19,301 nt of DNA from CAYUNT01 sp964446285 (GCA_964446285.1 CAYUNT010000074.1:1-19301); one strand, 5' to 3'; shown: positions 1 through 7,303, counted from the first letter of the stretch. Numbers and translations: made by a program. The notes: generated by a model not told the origin, from the letters alone.

Positions 1-91
1 AATTCAGGGCACAGAATAGGGGGAAAATGGTATAATGCGCGATCTTTGCGTTGCCTCCCCAAAGATTTTCCTGGTCGTTAAAAATCCGCAA

Positions 92-135
92 AAAAAGCAA
101 AGAAAAAAGGCCGCCGCTTTTGAGGGCGGCGGCCT
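92..135 (-). terminator. Intrinsic terminator downstream of the first pseudopilin gene
   Basis: On the minus strand a perfect 9-bp GC stem (GGCCGCCGC at 109-117 against GCGGCGGCC at 126-134, 8-nt loop) is followed directly by six T residues (103-108) and more T-rich sequence. This is the classic Rho-independent form. It lies about 110 nt past the stop codon at 245, so it should end the pseudopilin transcript. Positions 1-91 hold no recognisable gene. Confidence 0.9.
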
Positions 136-195
136 GAGATTTCAGTGCCGGATCGTTGCAGAAAAGAGATAGATATAAAATGCTTATCCGGCGCG

Positions 196-224
196 GAGCA
201 TTTCTCCGGTTCGGGAGAAAGCTC
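196..224 (-). other. Hairpin in the 3' untranslated region of the first pseudopilin gene
   Basis: GAGC (196-199) pairs with GCTC (221-224), and TTTCTCC (201-207) pairs with GGAGAAA (214-220), leaving one bulged base and a 6-nt loop. That gives about 11 bp. No T-tract follows on either strand, so it is not a typical terminator. It sits between the pseudopilin stop codon and the true terminator at 92-135 and would be part of the same mRNA tail. A role in 3'-end protection is only a guess. A smaller dyad, GGCC-TTGGA-GGCC, lies at 230-242. Confidence 0.5.
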
Positions 225-244
225 AGACTGGCCTTGGAGGCCAA

Positions 245-943
245 TTAGTTAATCTTGTTCTGAATGCGGTCAATTTGGGGTTCAGAGCCAGGAACCACGG
301 TGCCCGGGCCGCCGCCGATACGAACGATATCGCCGGCGCTGACAGTGCCGTTGGTCGGATCGTAATCCATTCCAAGGTCTCTCCAGGAAGCAGATTGCTG
401 CACAGTGCCGCCGCCGAAGGCCATGATGCCATCGGGGCCGGCGGAAACCATACGCCATGCCGCGCCCGAGCTGACGCCCGCGCAGCGGTTTTCAGACGGG
501 GGATTGCAGACCGCCGTTCCGGTGAAGTAGTCATAGCAGTCATATTGAGTTGAAACTGTCCCGTTGGGATCTTTCACGCGATCCATAACAGCGAACGGGT
601 CGCGCAAAACGCTAGTTATGTAGGCGATCGGCGTGGTGACCCAGATGAAACGAGGGCTTACCCATCCGGTCGTTGGCGTGGGAATACCGAACACGCTGGG
701 TCCGCCAAATCCGCTGCAGCCTGGGCAGAGGAATCGAGGCGGCTTGGCGCCCATGGGCTTGTTGTAGTCCACGGTGTAGGCCTCGATCGCCACGGCCATC
801 GAACGCATGTCGGCTTTGGTGCGCGAGACTTTCGAGCGCACCTGCGCCTCGAGGAAGTTCGGGATGGCGATGGCCGCCAGAATGGCGATGATCGCGACGA
901 CGATCAGAAGCTCGATCAGTGTAAAGGCTTTAACTCGACGCAT
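245..943 (-). CDS. Pseudopilin (GspG/type IV pilin-like, prepilin N-terminus)
   Basis: A 232-aa protein starting MRRVKAFTLIELL. This is a type III prepilin leader: a short basic segment, then FTLIE with the +5 Glu. A hydrophobic helix follows (about residues 7-30, ending IPNFLEAQ) and then a helix with ADMRSMAVAIEAY. Prepilin peptidase should cleave before Phe7, although position -1 is Ala rather than the usual Gly. The globular part has TTPIAYITS...DPF (103-117), SAGPDG (167-172) and YDPTNGTVSAGDI (194-206), a GspG-like loop region. It has five cysteines, including CPGC at 73-76. I chose the ATG at 943 over the in-frame GTG at 952, because AGTGGGG lies about 9 nt before the ATG but abuts the GTG. 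The protein probably joins a type II secretion-like or pilus fibre in the inner membrane and periplasm. Its partner genes (ATPase, platform, secretin) are not in the window. Confidence 0.92.
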   Translation of the reverse strand: MRRVKAFTLIELLIVVAIIAILAAIAIPNFLEAQVRSKVSRTKADMRSMAVAIEAYTVDYNKPMGAKPPRFLCPGCSGFGGPSVFGIPTPTTGWVSPRFIWVTTPIAYITSVLRDPFAVMDRVKDPNGTVSTQYDCYDYFTGTAVCNPPSENRCAGVSSGAAWRMVSAGPDGIMAFGGGTVQQSASWRDLGMDYDPTNGTVSAGDIVRIGGGPGTVVPGSEPQIDRIQNKIN

Positions 944-1369
944 AATTGTCACCCCACTTTCATGTTGGGCTTTTAGTTTGGTGAAGCCCTAACGAATGGA
1001 AAGGATAGATGGTAGATGAACACTCCCGAGGCGTCCGGATCAAGGCGTTAACCCAGCGCGCATTACGCTGCGGAACTGCCTTGCGGCGCTGAATTCGAGA
1101 GGCTGGGTCGGGCGCCTCCGCCGGGGGTGTCGCGCAGAACTCCTTGGAGTGAACAGGGAATCCTCATGATGCCGTGCGCACTTCCAAGGCCGTTGCGGCG
1201 GTCCGATTGGCGGATTAAGTCGTGTGGTATAGCGCCCCCCTCGGTGGTCGTCATCACCCCCTTTCCCGAAATGTAACATTTTCCTTACACTAGAGCTTTT
1301 GCGAATGCAAGCCCCGCTTTTATACGAAGGCTGCAAAAAACGCATACCCCATGTCAGGCTGCCCTTGGA
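944..1369. other. Intergenic region between the two pseudopilin genes, no gene seen
   Basis: These 426 nt carry only short open frames with Arg/Pro-rich, non-family translations. They presumably hold the promoter and leader of the downstream minus-strand pseudopilin. Two small dyads sit close together at the far end: TGTAA-N8-TTACA (1272-1289) and TTGC-GAAT-GCAA (1299-1310). Either could be an operator, but I do not see a convincing -35/-10 pair. No intrinsic terminator for the second pseudopilin is evident after 1370. Confidence 0.5.
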
Positions 1370-2041
1370 TTAGGGATTAACCAGCGTGAAGTTCTTCGGC
1401 GGAGGCGTATCGGTGTATTTAGGCGAACGATAGATGTTGCCGATGCTCACCGTGCCATTGGTCGGGTCATAGGGCGGCTGACCCCCTGACTGATCGTGCC
1501 ATTTCCGGATGTCGGATTTAATTTCTTTATCCGGCCCCCAGCTATACATAAACCATCCGCCGATATTGTTATAGAAGTTGCGATACTCGCCGTTGTTGGG
1601 AAGATAACTGTAAATCCACTCGATATCCCAATAGCTGATGCGGCGCGAAACATCTGGCGGCTTAAACAGACCGGAGTTATTGATCGAACCGTCTCCCGCG
1701 CTGATGAAAGGATCCAGCGGAAGACTTGTGATGTAAGCAATAGGCGTGGTCATCCAACTGGATACACGGAAATGGTCGGTTGGGTAATCGCCACCGCTCT
1801 GATCCGTAGGGTTGGGGTTGGAACTCACATTATATGCGTCATTGTGGATCGGGTAATGCCTGTTATCCACAGCGTAAGCCTCGATGGCGGTGGCGACCGA
1901 GCGCATATCGGCCTTCACGCGCGAGACCTTCGAGCGCACCTGCGCCTCGAGGAAGTTCGGGATGGCGATGGCTGCCAGGATGGCGATAATCGCCACCACA
2001 ATGAGCAGCTCGATGAGGGTAAAAGCTTTGCGGGTCTTCAT
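1370..2041 (-). CDS. Pseudopilin (GspG/type IV pilin-like, prepilin N-terminus)
   Basis: A 223-aa paralogue of the first pseudopilin. It begins MKTRKAFTLIELL, with a hydrophobic helix at about 7-30 and IPNFLEAQVRSKVSR identical to the neighbour. The globular part has RSVATAIEAYAVDNRHYP (47-64), TTPIAYITSLPLDPF (98-112), SWGPDK (167-172) and YDPTNGTVSIGNI (191-203). It is rich in Tyr and Trp and has no cysteine, unlike its neighbour. The open frame runs on to 2179, but the prepilin leader fixes the start at the ATG at 2041, with AGAAGGA about 10 nt upstream. It is expected to be cleaved and N-methylated by a prepilin peptidase encoded elsewhere. Major versus minor subunit cannot be told from sequence. 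Confidence 0.93.
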   Translation of the reverse strand: MKTRKAFTLIELLIVVAIIAILAAIAIPNFLEAQVRSKVSRVKADMRSVATAIEAYAVDNRHYPIHNDAYNVSSNPNPTDQSGGDYPTDHFRVSSWMTTPIAYITSLPLDPFISAGDGSINNSGLFKPPDVSRRISYWDIEWIYSYLPNNGEYRNFYNNIGGWFMYSWGPDKEIKSDIRKWHDQSGGQPPYDPTNGTVSIGNIYRSPKYTDTPPPKNFTLVNP

Positions 2042-2070
2042 AGGGTCTTTTTCCTTCTGTGGCATGAGAT

Positions 2071-2092
2071 GAGTCCGGATTGGACCGGACTC
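2071..2092 (-). promoter_or_regulatory. Perfect inverted repeat in the leader of the second pseudopilin
   Basis: GAGTCCGG (2071-2078) and CCGGACTC (2085-2092) form a perfect 8-bp dyad with a 6-nt spacer, about 30 nt before the start codon and just upstream of the ribosome-binding site. It could be a 5'-UTR hairpin affecting translation or stability, or an operator. A second, shorter dyad (AGCC-TCCA-GGCT) lies at 2111-2122. The rest of 2042-2306 shows no gene. Confidence 0.4.
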
Positions 2093-2306
2093 CTTCCCTC
2101 TTTGGCTCCCAGCCTCCAGGCTGCCTTTGTCATTCCGCGCGGTTCCGCTCACGCATTGGCGGAAAATCGCGAAACCCATTATTCAGCCCGGGGGCATGTC
2201 TCGCTGCTGGCCCAAAACCATAAATCGCGCCTGGCGGCGGGCCAAGGCCACCGAGCGTCGTGCATCGTCTTTAGAAATCGGGCGACCACCTCCTTTATAA
2301 AACGAG

Positions 2307-3257
2307 TTATCCTGTGGAATAGAGTGCGGCGGATAAATAGCCGACCACGTAATCTTCGCTCACAGGCATTTCGTCATAAGAGGTTGTGTGGTGAAGAACT
2401 TTAACACGATTCGCGCCCAACGCCTGCGAAGCCAGCAGTGCGCAAGTTATAGGGCCATACCCGCAAGCCATCGCGCGACCGGATTCCACGGCGGCGCAAA
2501 AGGCATGGGCATCGCCGCGTTCGACAATCTCAAGCAGAATTTTATCGCGCTCGACGCATTCTTCATGCCCGGCGCCGTGATACAGGTCGCTTGAGGCGAC
2601 AATTAGCGTAGGCGTTTGCGGCGCAGATTCCTTGCTCCCCTGCGCTCGCGCCGGCGCCTCTTTCTCCGGCTTCCCAGTTTTTGCGGATGCCAGGCCTTGT
2701 TCTTCTTCGCGGATTACCGACGCCAGCGCCTCGGCCAGCTGTTTGCATGGCGCGAACTTCTGATCCGAGAGGAGCAGCGGAACCAGCGCGAACGGCCCAA
2801 GCGCCACTTGCAGGAATGGCAATTCCACTTCGATGGAATGTTCTTCTTCATGTGCTTCATCCACAGAGCGGATGAAGGAATAGCGCGATTCGAGATGTTC
2901 GAGAAATTCGCGATCGAGGGGAATTTCGCCAAGCGGCGTTTTGAAGGCGTCCGCCGAATGCGAAGCGGCGCCGCGGAAACGGGCATAATGCGAAGGGGCA
3001 AGAACCACGACGCGGCGCGGGTGCAAACCCTTCAGCATGGCGAAAGCGGTTGCGGCCGTTGAGCCGGAATACGTGTAACCCGCGTGGGGAGCGATCACTC
3101 CCCGGATATGCGCACCCTCTCCGATTTCCTTCGCCTTTCGCGAAAACTCAGCGCCAGACGCGGCGGCACCGAGCAATTGTTCCACCTGCTGGCGGAGCAT
3201 TGCATTCGAGCCGGGATAAAAACGCCCGGCTTGTGCGGCGGGCCGGATGTGAGTCAT
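2307..3257 (-). CDS. amrB: AmmeMemoRadiSam system protein B (MEMO1 family)
   Basis: A 316-aa protein with clear MEMO1/AmrB hallmarks: AGRFYPG near the N-terminus (10-16), APHAGYTYSG (56-65), APSHYARF (87-94), EEEHSIEVELPFLQ (137-150), ASSDLYHGAG (221-230) and ACGYGPI (264-270). His58, His90 and Cys265 match the His/His/Cys metal site of MEMO1. The family resembles class III extradiol dioxygenases. In bacteria it usually occurs with an AMMECR1-domain protein and a radical SAM enzyme, and its role is unknown; neither partner is in this window. Residues about 184-216 are a charged, Lys/Glu/Ala/Pro-rich insertion that makes it longer than the usual ~270 aa. The start is the ATG at 3257, with no strong Shine-Dalgarno sequence. 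It stands alone in the same orientation as its neighbours. Confidence 0.92.
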   Translation of the reverse strand: MTHIRPAAQAGRFYPGSNAMLRQQVEQLLGAAASGAEFSRKAKEIGEGAHIRGVIAPHAGYTYSGSTAATAFAMLKGLHPRRVVVLAPSHYARFRGAASHSADAFKTPLGEIPLDREFLEHLESRYSFIRSVDEAHEEEHSIEVELPFLQVALGPFALVPLLLSDQKFAPCKQLAEALASVIREEEQGLASAKTGKPEKEAPARAQGSKESAPQTPTLIVASSDLYHGAGHEECVERDKILLEIVERGDAHAFCAAVESGRAMACGYGPITCALLASQALGANRVKVLHHTTSYDEMPVSEDYVVGYLSAALYSTG

Positions 3258-3518
3258 AGGTGCGGGTTCGGATCAGGGAAGCAATTCAAGGAACCTGCCA
3301 AAGTATGCCAAACTGGCTTCCCTATACCCCTTTGGATTAAGGGTGGGTCCTGATTCTGCTTAGTGTCAATTGGAAATGCTACGCATTTGAACGCTCGTCT
3401 CAAAATGAGCATAATCCTCTTGATACGAGGCATCGCGGAACCGGCAGCAAGCGTTTGCCCGGCCTGTGAGAATTTTCGCTCGCGAACAGCACATCCAAGG
3501 GCAGCGGAAAGAGCCTTC

Positions 3519-5624
3519 CTATATCAGAATCCAACTGGAAGAACGGGGGAACGAGGAGGTGGGAGTGGGATTGGGCGTAGGGGAAACCTCCGGCGAAGGA
3601 GAAGGCGATGGCGCGACGCTTGGCGAAGGGCTGGGTTGGGGCGAAGGCGAGATCGATGGCGTAGGGGAAACGCTGGGCGAGGGGCTGGGCGAGACGGATG
3701 CGGACGGCGAGGGCGATAAGGAGGGGGATGGCGAAGGCGATGCGGAAGGGCTGGGCGTCGCTGTGCGAGTTGGCGAAGACCCCGCCAGACGGTTGGGCTG
3801 TCCGGGAGACGGGTCGGTCATCGACACAAATTCGCCCGTCGCATCAGGGTAGCGGCCTTCGGAGACGTCAGTAGTCTGCGCGCCAAACACGCGATGATCG
3901 AGCAGGGTTGTTCCATCGGGCATAAAGATGGCAACCTCTTCTCCTGCCGCATCGAGTTTGAATGATGTGTGGAAATGTCCCGCCGCGGGGTTGTCCTGCT
4001 CGGGATCGCCGTCGGCCCAGACGATAATAAACCCGCCCGCTGGGATGATCAGACCGTCAGGGAGGCGGTATCGCGTCGGTTCTGTCACGTTGTCCGTAAC
4101 GTAATATCCCCCGGCGTTAAGCGGCTCGGTTCCGCCGTTAATGAGTTCGATCCAGTCGTCGAATTCGCCCATGTCGTCGTTGATCGTGGTTTTGTTCGAC
4201 GCCATGTATTCATTAATGCGCAGAGGCGACGCGCCAAAATCCGGCGTGGGTGTCGGCAGAGGCGTGGGCGTCGGGTAGGGCGTCAAGGTCTCGGCAGGGA
4301 CGCTTGACGACAGCTGGCTGAGGATCGACGAGCGGCGTGTCGAGATAAAACTCTTGATGTCGTCTTCGGCGCTGCTCGTGCCTCCGCGAACCTCTTCGGC
4401 CCAAGCGTCGATGAGCGGATCAAGGATGTCGTTGCGCAAATGGTTTTCGACCATATACTTCAGGATGCGCGAATAGCGATTTTTCATGGCGGCGTTATCC
4501 AGAATGCGTTTGACCAGCGGCCGCTTGCTCATCGAATCGCCGTTAATTCTTTTGAAGTCATAGATGCTTGCCTTGGCCCAGTTGGTGCTGAAAAAATCAA
4601 TTCCGAACGTATTATCGAGATCGTAACTCATGAATTCCATCTGGCGGGTTTGCGGATTCTGATATAGAAAGTAGTTGTTCATGTTCGACCAATAGCCGTC
4701 CCACTGGCCGATGGCGACCTCGACCGCCAGCGCCCGGAGAAAGCCATCCACGTTCAGTTCATTGGCCAGTGCCTGTTCGATTTGCGCGTCGGACGTATTG
4801 TTCAGGACTTCGATGAAATGCGCCAGACCCGTGTAATCGTGCAGCGCCTCGTTGGTTTGCAGTTCGTAGGGCGGCCGCCCCCACGACTCGATGTAATCGT
4901 AATCGCCCGCGGGGCGCACGAGGAGCGGGGCGGGATACAGGCACTTGAAAAGATTTCCGTCGTTTTTCTCGAAGCGGCTGTTGAGGAAAATTTCGTCCAC
5001 TTCCTCGACGGCCACGCGCTTGTCGAGATTGACCGTGCTTCCATCGTTGCGCTTGGCGGTAGTCTGGCCGTTGATCGTCAGGCGCGCGAAAGCCGTGCGC
5101 GGGGCGGCCGTGTCCATGCGCCGCATCAGTTCCCAGCCAAGGCGCGAACGCTGAAACGTGTGCGCCGAATCGTTGTGTTCGCCATTGAGATTGAGCCGCC
5201 GAATCCCGTGAATTTCACGCCCGGGCACAAACTCGTTGAACTTCAGTTTGAATGAGCAATAGCTCGATCCTCGCGATGTGTTTCCTTTCAGCCGGATGGC
5301 GCAATCGGCGATCGTTTCCGCGGGGACAAGGCTGCTTTGATACACCACGGAGCAGGGGAAGTATTCATCCGCGTTGGCCGCGTTCGAGTCCGTGCGGTCC
5401 AGCATCGTTTTCAGAAGGTCCGCGTCCATTGTGACGTCGATTTGGGCGAATCCCGCGTGGCGGAACATGACCTCCGATTCGACATACGCCGGGTCGTTGC
5501 TCCATTGCGCTTCGGGCAGGAGGGCCGCAGCGCGATTGCCCGCCAGAAGGAATCCGGCCAGAATCGGCAGCAATGCAAAAAGAGGAGTGAGATGGCGGCA
5601 ACAACGAGGGGAAACAGTGTTCAT
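3519..5624 (-). CDS. Secreted CotH-kinase protein with lamin-tail domain and Ser/Pro tail
   Basis: A 701-aa protein. The open frame extends upstream to 6080, but the ATG at 5624 has AGGA 10 nt before it and opens a signal peptide (hydrophobic 13-34, AGNRAAA region), so I used it. Residues about 56-438 form a CotH-type atypical kinase domain: RLKGNTS (111-117) with the likely nucleotide-binding Lys, WDGYWSNMNNYFLY (308-321) and YDLDNTFG (334-341), the probable metal-binding motif. CotH proteins in spore formers phosphorylate coat proteins; the substrate here is unknown. A Pro/Thr linker (448-461) leads to a lamin-tail domain (about 467-612, LRINEYMASN start, FDDWIELIN). A low-complexity SPSP tail (616-690) follows, with no visible C-terminal anchor. 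It probably acts outside the cytoplasm. It lies 83 nt downstream of the TPR gene and is likely cotranscribed with it. Confidence 0.88.
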   Translation of the reverse strand: MNTVSPRCCRHLTPLFALLPILAGFLLAGNRAAALLPEAQWSNDPAYVESEVMFRHAGFAQIDVTMDADLLKTMLDRTDSNAANADEYFPCSVVYQSSLVPAETIADCAIRLKGNTSRGSSYCSFKLKFNEFVPGREIHGIRRLNLNGEHNDSAHTFQRSRLGWELMRRMDTAAPRTAFARLTINGQTTAKRNDGSTVNLDKRVAVEEVDEIFLNSRFEKNDGNLFKCLYPAPLLVRPAGDYDYIESWGRPPYELQTNEALHDYTGLAHFIEVLNNTSDAQIEQALANELNVDGFLRALAVEVAIGQWDGYWSNMNNYFLYQNPQTRQMEFMSYDLDNTFGIDFFSTNWAKASIYDFKRINGDSMSKRPLVKRILDNAAMKNRYSRILKYMVENHLRNDILDPLIDAWAEEVRGGTSSAEDDIKSFISTRRSSILSQLSSSVPAETLTPYPTPTPLPTPTPDFGASPLRINEYMASNKTTINDDMGEFDDWIELINGGTEPLNAGGYYVTDNVTEPTRYRLPDGLIIPAGGFIIVWADGDPEQDNPAAGHFHTSFKLDAAGEEVAIFMPDGTTLLDHRVFGAQTTDVSEGRYPDATGEFVSMTDPSPGQPNRLAGSSPTRTATPSPSASPSPSPSLSPSPSASVSPSPSPSVSPTPSISPSPQPSPSPSVAPSPSPSPEVSPTPNPTPTSSFPRSSSWILI
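3555..3779 (-). repeat. Low-complexity repeat encoding the Ser/Pro tail of the CotH protein
   Basis: About 225 nt of degenerate 6-bp-like repeats (plus strand: GGCGAAGG- and GGGCTGGGCGA-like units) encode an almost pure Ser-Pro tract with scattered Thr, Val and Ala at residues 616-690. Such tails are typical of extended, often glycosylated, wall-spanning spacers. The nucleotide repetition makes the tract prone to slippage, so its length may vary between strains or in an assembly. Confidence 0.85.
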
Positions 5625-5707
5625 AATGCGAGTCCTGGGAAATGCAATGCAGGCGCCTTGCCCGCACAATTGCGTTGGAATGGCGGGCCTGCGCGCCCGA
5701 TTGGCGA

Positions 5708-7006
5708 TCAGTTTGGCGTTTTTCCGGCAGATTGTTGGAAAGGCGCCGTGCCGCCAAAACGTCCAGCGGCGTTGGAGCCGGGCGGACCGGCGGGAGGAGG
5801 CGGCGGGGCGCCGGGTGAGGGAATGCGCGGCGGACGCCCTTCGCGGAGCGCCTGAAGCGCCTGCGTGGCCGTTTGCGCCAGCGGGTGCTTCGGGTCGATT
5901 TGCGCCGCCGCGCTGAATTCCTGGCGCGCTTGCACAAGGTCGCCGCTCAAGTAGAGCGACGCCGCCAGGTAAAAATGCGCCCGTGTGTCGTTGGGATTGA
6001 GATCGATGTATTTCACAAAAGCATTGGCGGCCATGCGCGGATCGCCCAGCGCATACAGGCATTCGCCCGCCATCCGCCATCCAAGATAATCGTGAGGCGG
6101 TTTTTGATCCACGAGCAGGCGTGGGATTTGATGAATTGAATATGTGGCGGCGGCCAGCGCCGAAGCCGGCTTGCCTTTATCGAGCAGAATCGCCGAGGCG
6201 GCGGCGGCGCGCTGGCAGGCGTCCGAACCGATTGTTGCATTGGCATAACCTTCCATCGCGTCGTTCCAGGCCGTGCCCAACTGCGCGAAAAAGTCATCCT
6301 CCGCTTCTTTGCCGCTTCCGAGAAAAACCACGTCGCCCTTGCCGAGCGATCCGTTGGTCGGGTCGTAGCGCAAAAGGGCCGGGTTTTCGGAATTCGAGAA
6401 AATCCAGCGTCCGCGCCAATCGGCCTGATCGTTCGGGCGCAGCGGCGGCGGGATGTTCAGGTCGAAGGCCTTGTCCGGACCGTGCGAAACCAGCACCCAG
6501 AACTGCCGGCAATCGGTCCAGTAGCGCGTCGGCTGCGAGCTGTCTTGAAATGGGTCGTAGGGCAGGGCCAGTTCAGCCCCGGCGGTGCTCCGCGCGCTGG
6601 CGGAGGCGGAGGAGGTGGAAGTGTCTTCGATGGGCGCCAGGCCTTCAAAAAGAGGGAAATACTTGCGGCTCGCGTGCCACGCCTCCATTTGATTGGCGAA
6701 GGTTTTCGTGCGCGAATCCCATTCCTGCCAAAGCGGGGCGATTTGTTTAGCGTAGGCGCGTTCCTTGAGCGTCCAGCGCAGCGTGTGAATCGGCCCCTTC
6801 AAGAGCGGCAACACGCCAAGCACGATCGCCATGACCGATACGACCCGGCCATCCAATTTATCCTGCCCCGGCTTCCAAATCCCGAGCGCGGCGAAAATAA
6901 TCACGACGGCGAGCACAGGCGCGTGCCACGGCGCGAAACCGGGCGAGAGCATCCCCGCGCAGTTGACCGCTGCCAATAATGCCGCGAAATAGACGAAGAT
7001 GCTCAT
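5708..7006 (-). CDS. Membrane protein with pseudopilin-like domain and TPR-like helices
   Basis: A 432-aa protein of no named family that I recognise. Three hydrophobic segments (about 2-20, 28-45, 54-70) anchor the N-terminus. Residues about 97-120 (TFANQMEAWHASRKYFP) resemble the post-helix part of the neighbouring pseudopilins (SVATAIEAYAVDNRHYP). LPYDPF (148-153), FWVLVSHGPDK (169-179) and YDPTNGSLGKGD (214-225) then match their DPF, S-GPD and YDPTNGTVS-GD motifs in the same order, but there is no FTLIE leader. Residues about 306-388 contain two TPR-like helix pairs (WRMAGECLYALGDPRMAANAF; AHFYLAASLYLSGDLVQARQEF). The C-terminus is Pro-rich (392-411). A Ser/Thr/Ala stretch (128-144) separates the pilin-like halves. 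The start is the ATG at 7006, with no obvious Shine-Dalgarno sequence. It could tether or scaffold a pilus-like or secretion machine at the inner membrane; that is inference. It probably heads an operon with the CotH gene. Confidence 0.7.
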   Translation of the reverse strand: MSIFVYFAALLAAVNCAGMLSPGFAPWHAPVLAVVIIFAALGIWKPGQDKLDGRVVSVMAIVLGVLPLLKGPIHTLRWTLKERAYAKQIAPLWQEWDSRTKTFANQMEAWHASRKYFPLFEGLAPIEDTSTSSASASARSTAGAELALPYDPFQDSSQPTRYWTDCRQFWVLVSHGPDKAFDLNIPPPLRPNDQADWRGRWIFSNSENPALLRYDPTNGSLGKGDVVFLGSGKEAEDDFFAQLGTAWNDAMEGYANATIGSDACQRAAAASAILLDKGKPASALAAATYSIHQIPRLLVDQKPPHDYLGWRMAGECLYALGDPRMAANAFVKYIDLNPNDTRAHFYLAASLYLSGDLVQARQEFSAAAQIDPKHPLAQTATQALQALREGRPPRIPSPGAPPPPPAGPPGSNAAGRFGGTAPFQQSAGKTPN

Positions 7007-7055
7007 AAGCGGAAGAGGAAGAGGGGTGTGGGGTGCGATCAGGAATTGGAGAGTG

Positions 7056-7303
7056 GCGGGTGGTGGGTTGCGAGTTGTAAAGAAAAGTTGTGGGTTGTGA
7101 GTTGTGAGTGAAGAGTAAGGAGTGAAAAGGTGGTTGGCGGGTAGTGAACAGTGGCCAGTGAAGAAGTGGGCAGTGGGCAGTGGTCAGTGAAGAAGTGGGC
7201 AGTGGGCAGTGCTTTCGGTTTCCGTGGCAGGTCCTCGACTAGGTCCTTTCACCGCCCTTGCTTGCCATCTCTTAACTCACAACTCACAACCCACAACCCA
7301 CAA
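7056..7303. repeat. Heptad-repeat intergenic element, copy A
   Basis: This fills most of the 325-nt gap 7007-7331. A G-rich arm of GTTGTGR heptads (best part 7087-7109) is an exact 23-bp inverted match to the C-rich arm 7275-7297. Between the arms are CAGTGNN heptads, including a 27-nt unit repeated exactly at 7156-7182 and 7185-7211. A core GGTTTCCGTGGCAGGTC (7217-7233) and ATCTCTTA (7267-7274) follow. The same architecture recurs at 12062-12270. It has no coding potential. It lies between the end of manC and the start of the TPR gene, both on the minus strand. Confidence 0.85.

Noticed and set aside
31..36. TATAAT on the plus strand near the window start
   Set aside because: A perfect -10 hexamer, but the -35 is poor (GGCACA) and no plus-strand gene follows for thousands of bases.
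1040..1345. Minus-strand frame of 101 codons between the pseudopilin genes
   Set aside because: The composition is Arg/Pro rich, there is no ribosome site, and it has no conserved motif.
1863..1871. TTATCCACA, a perfect DnaA-box sequence
   Set aside because: It is a single copy inside the coding region of the second pseudopilin, with no cluster of boxes or AT-rich unwinding region, so it is chance.
1496..2404. Plus-strand open frame of 302 codons
   Set aside because: It is antisense to the second pseudopilin, whose prepilin motifs are unmistakable; the frame has no family likeness.
3305..3330. TGGCAT...TGGCA on the minus strand upstream of amrB, considered as a sigma-54 promoter
   Set aside because: The -12 element is not TTGC, so it does not meet the sigma-54 pattern.
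3466..3852. Plus-strand open frame of 128 codons with a Gly/Glu/Asp-rich repeat
   Set aside because: It is the antisense of the Ser/Pro tail of the CotH gene; the repetition comes from that tract, and there is no family likeness or ribosome site.
5625..6080. Upstream extension of the CotH frame adding 152 codons
   Set aside because: It overlaps the TPR gene in another frame, is Arg/Ala rich, and would bury the signal peptide that begins at 5624.
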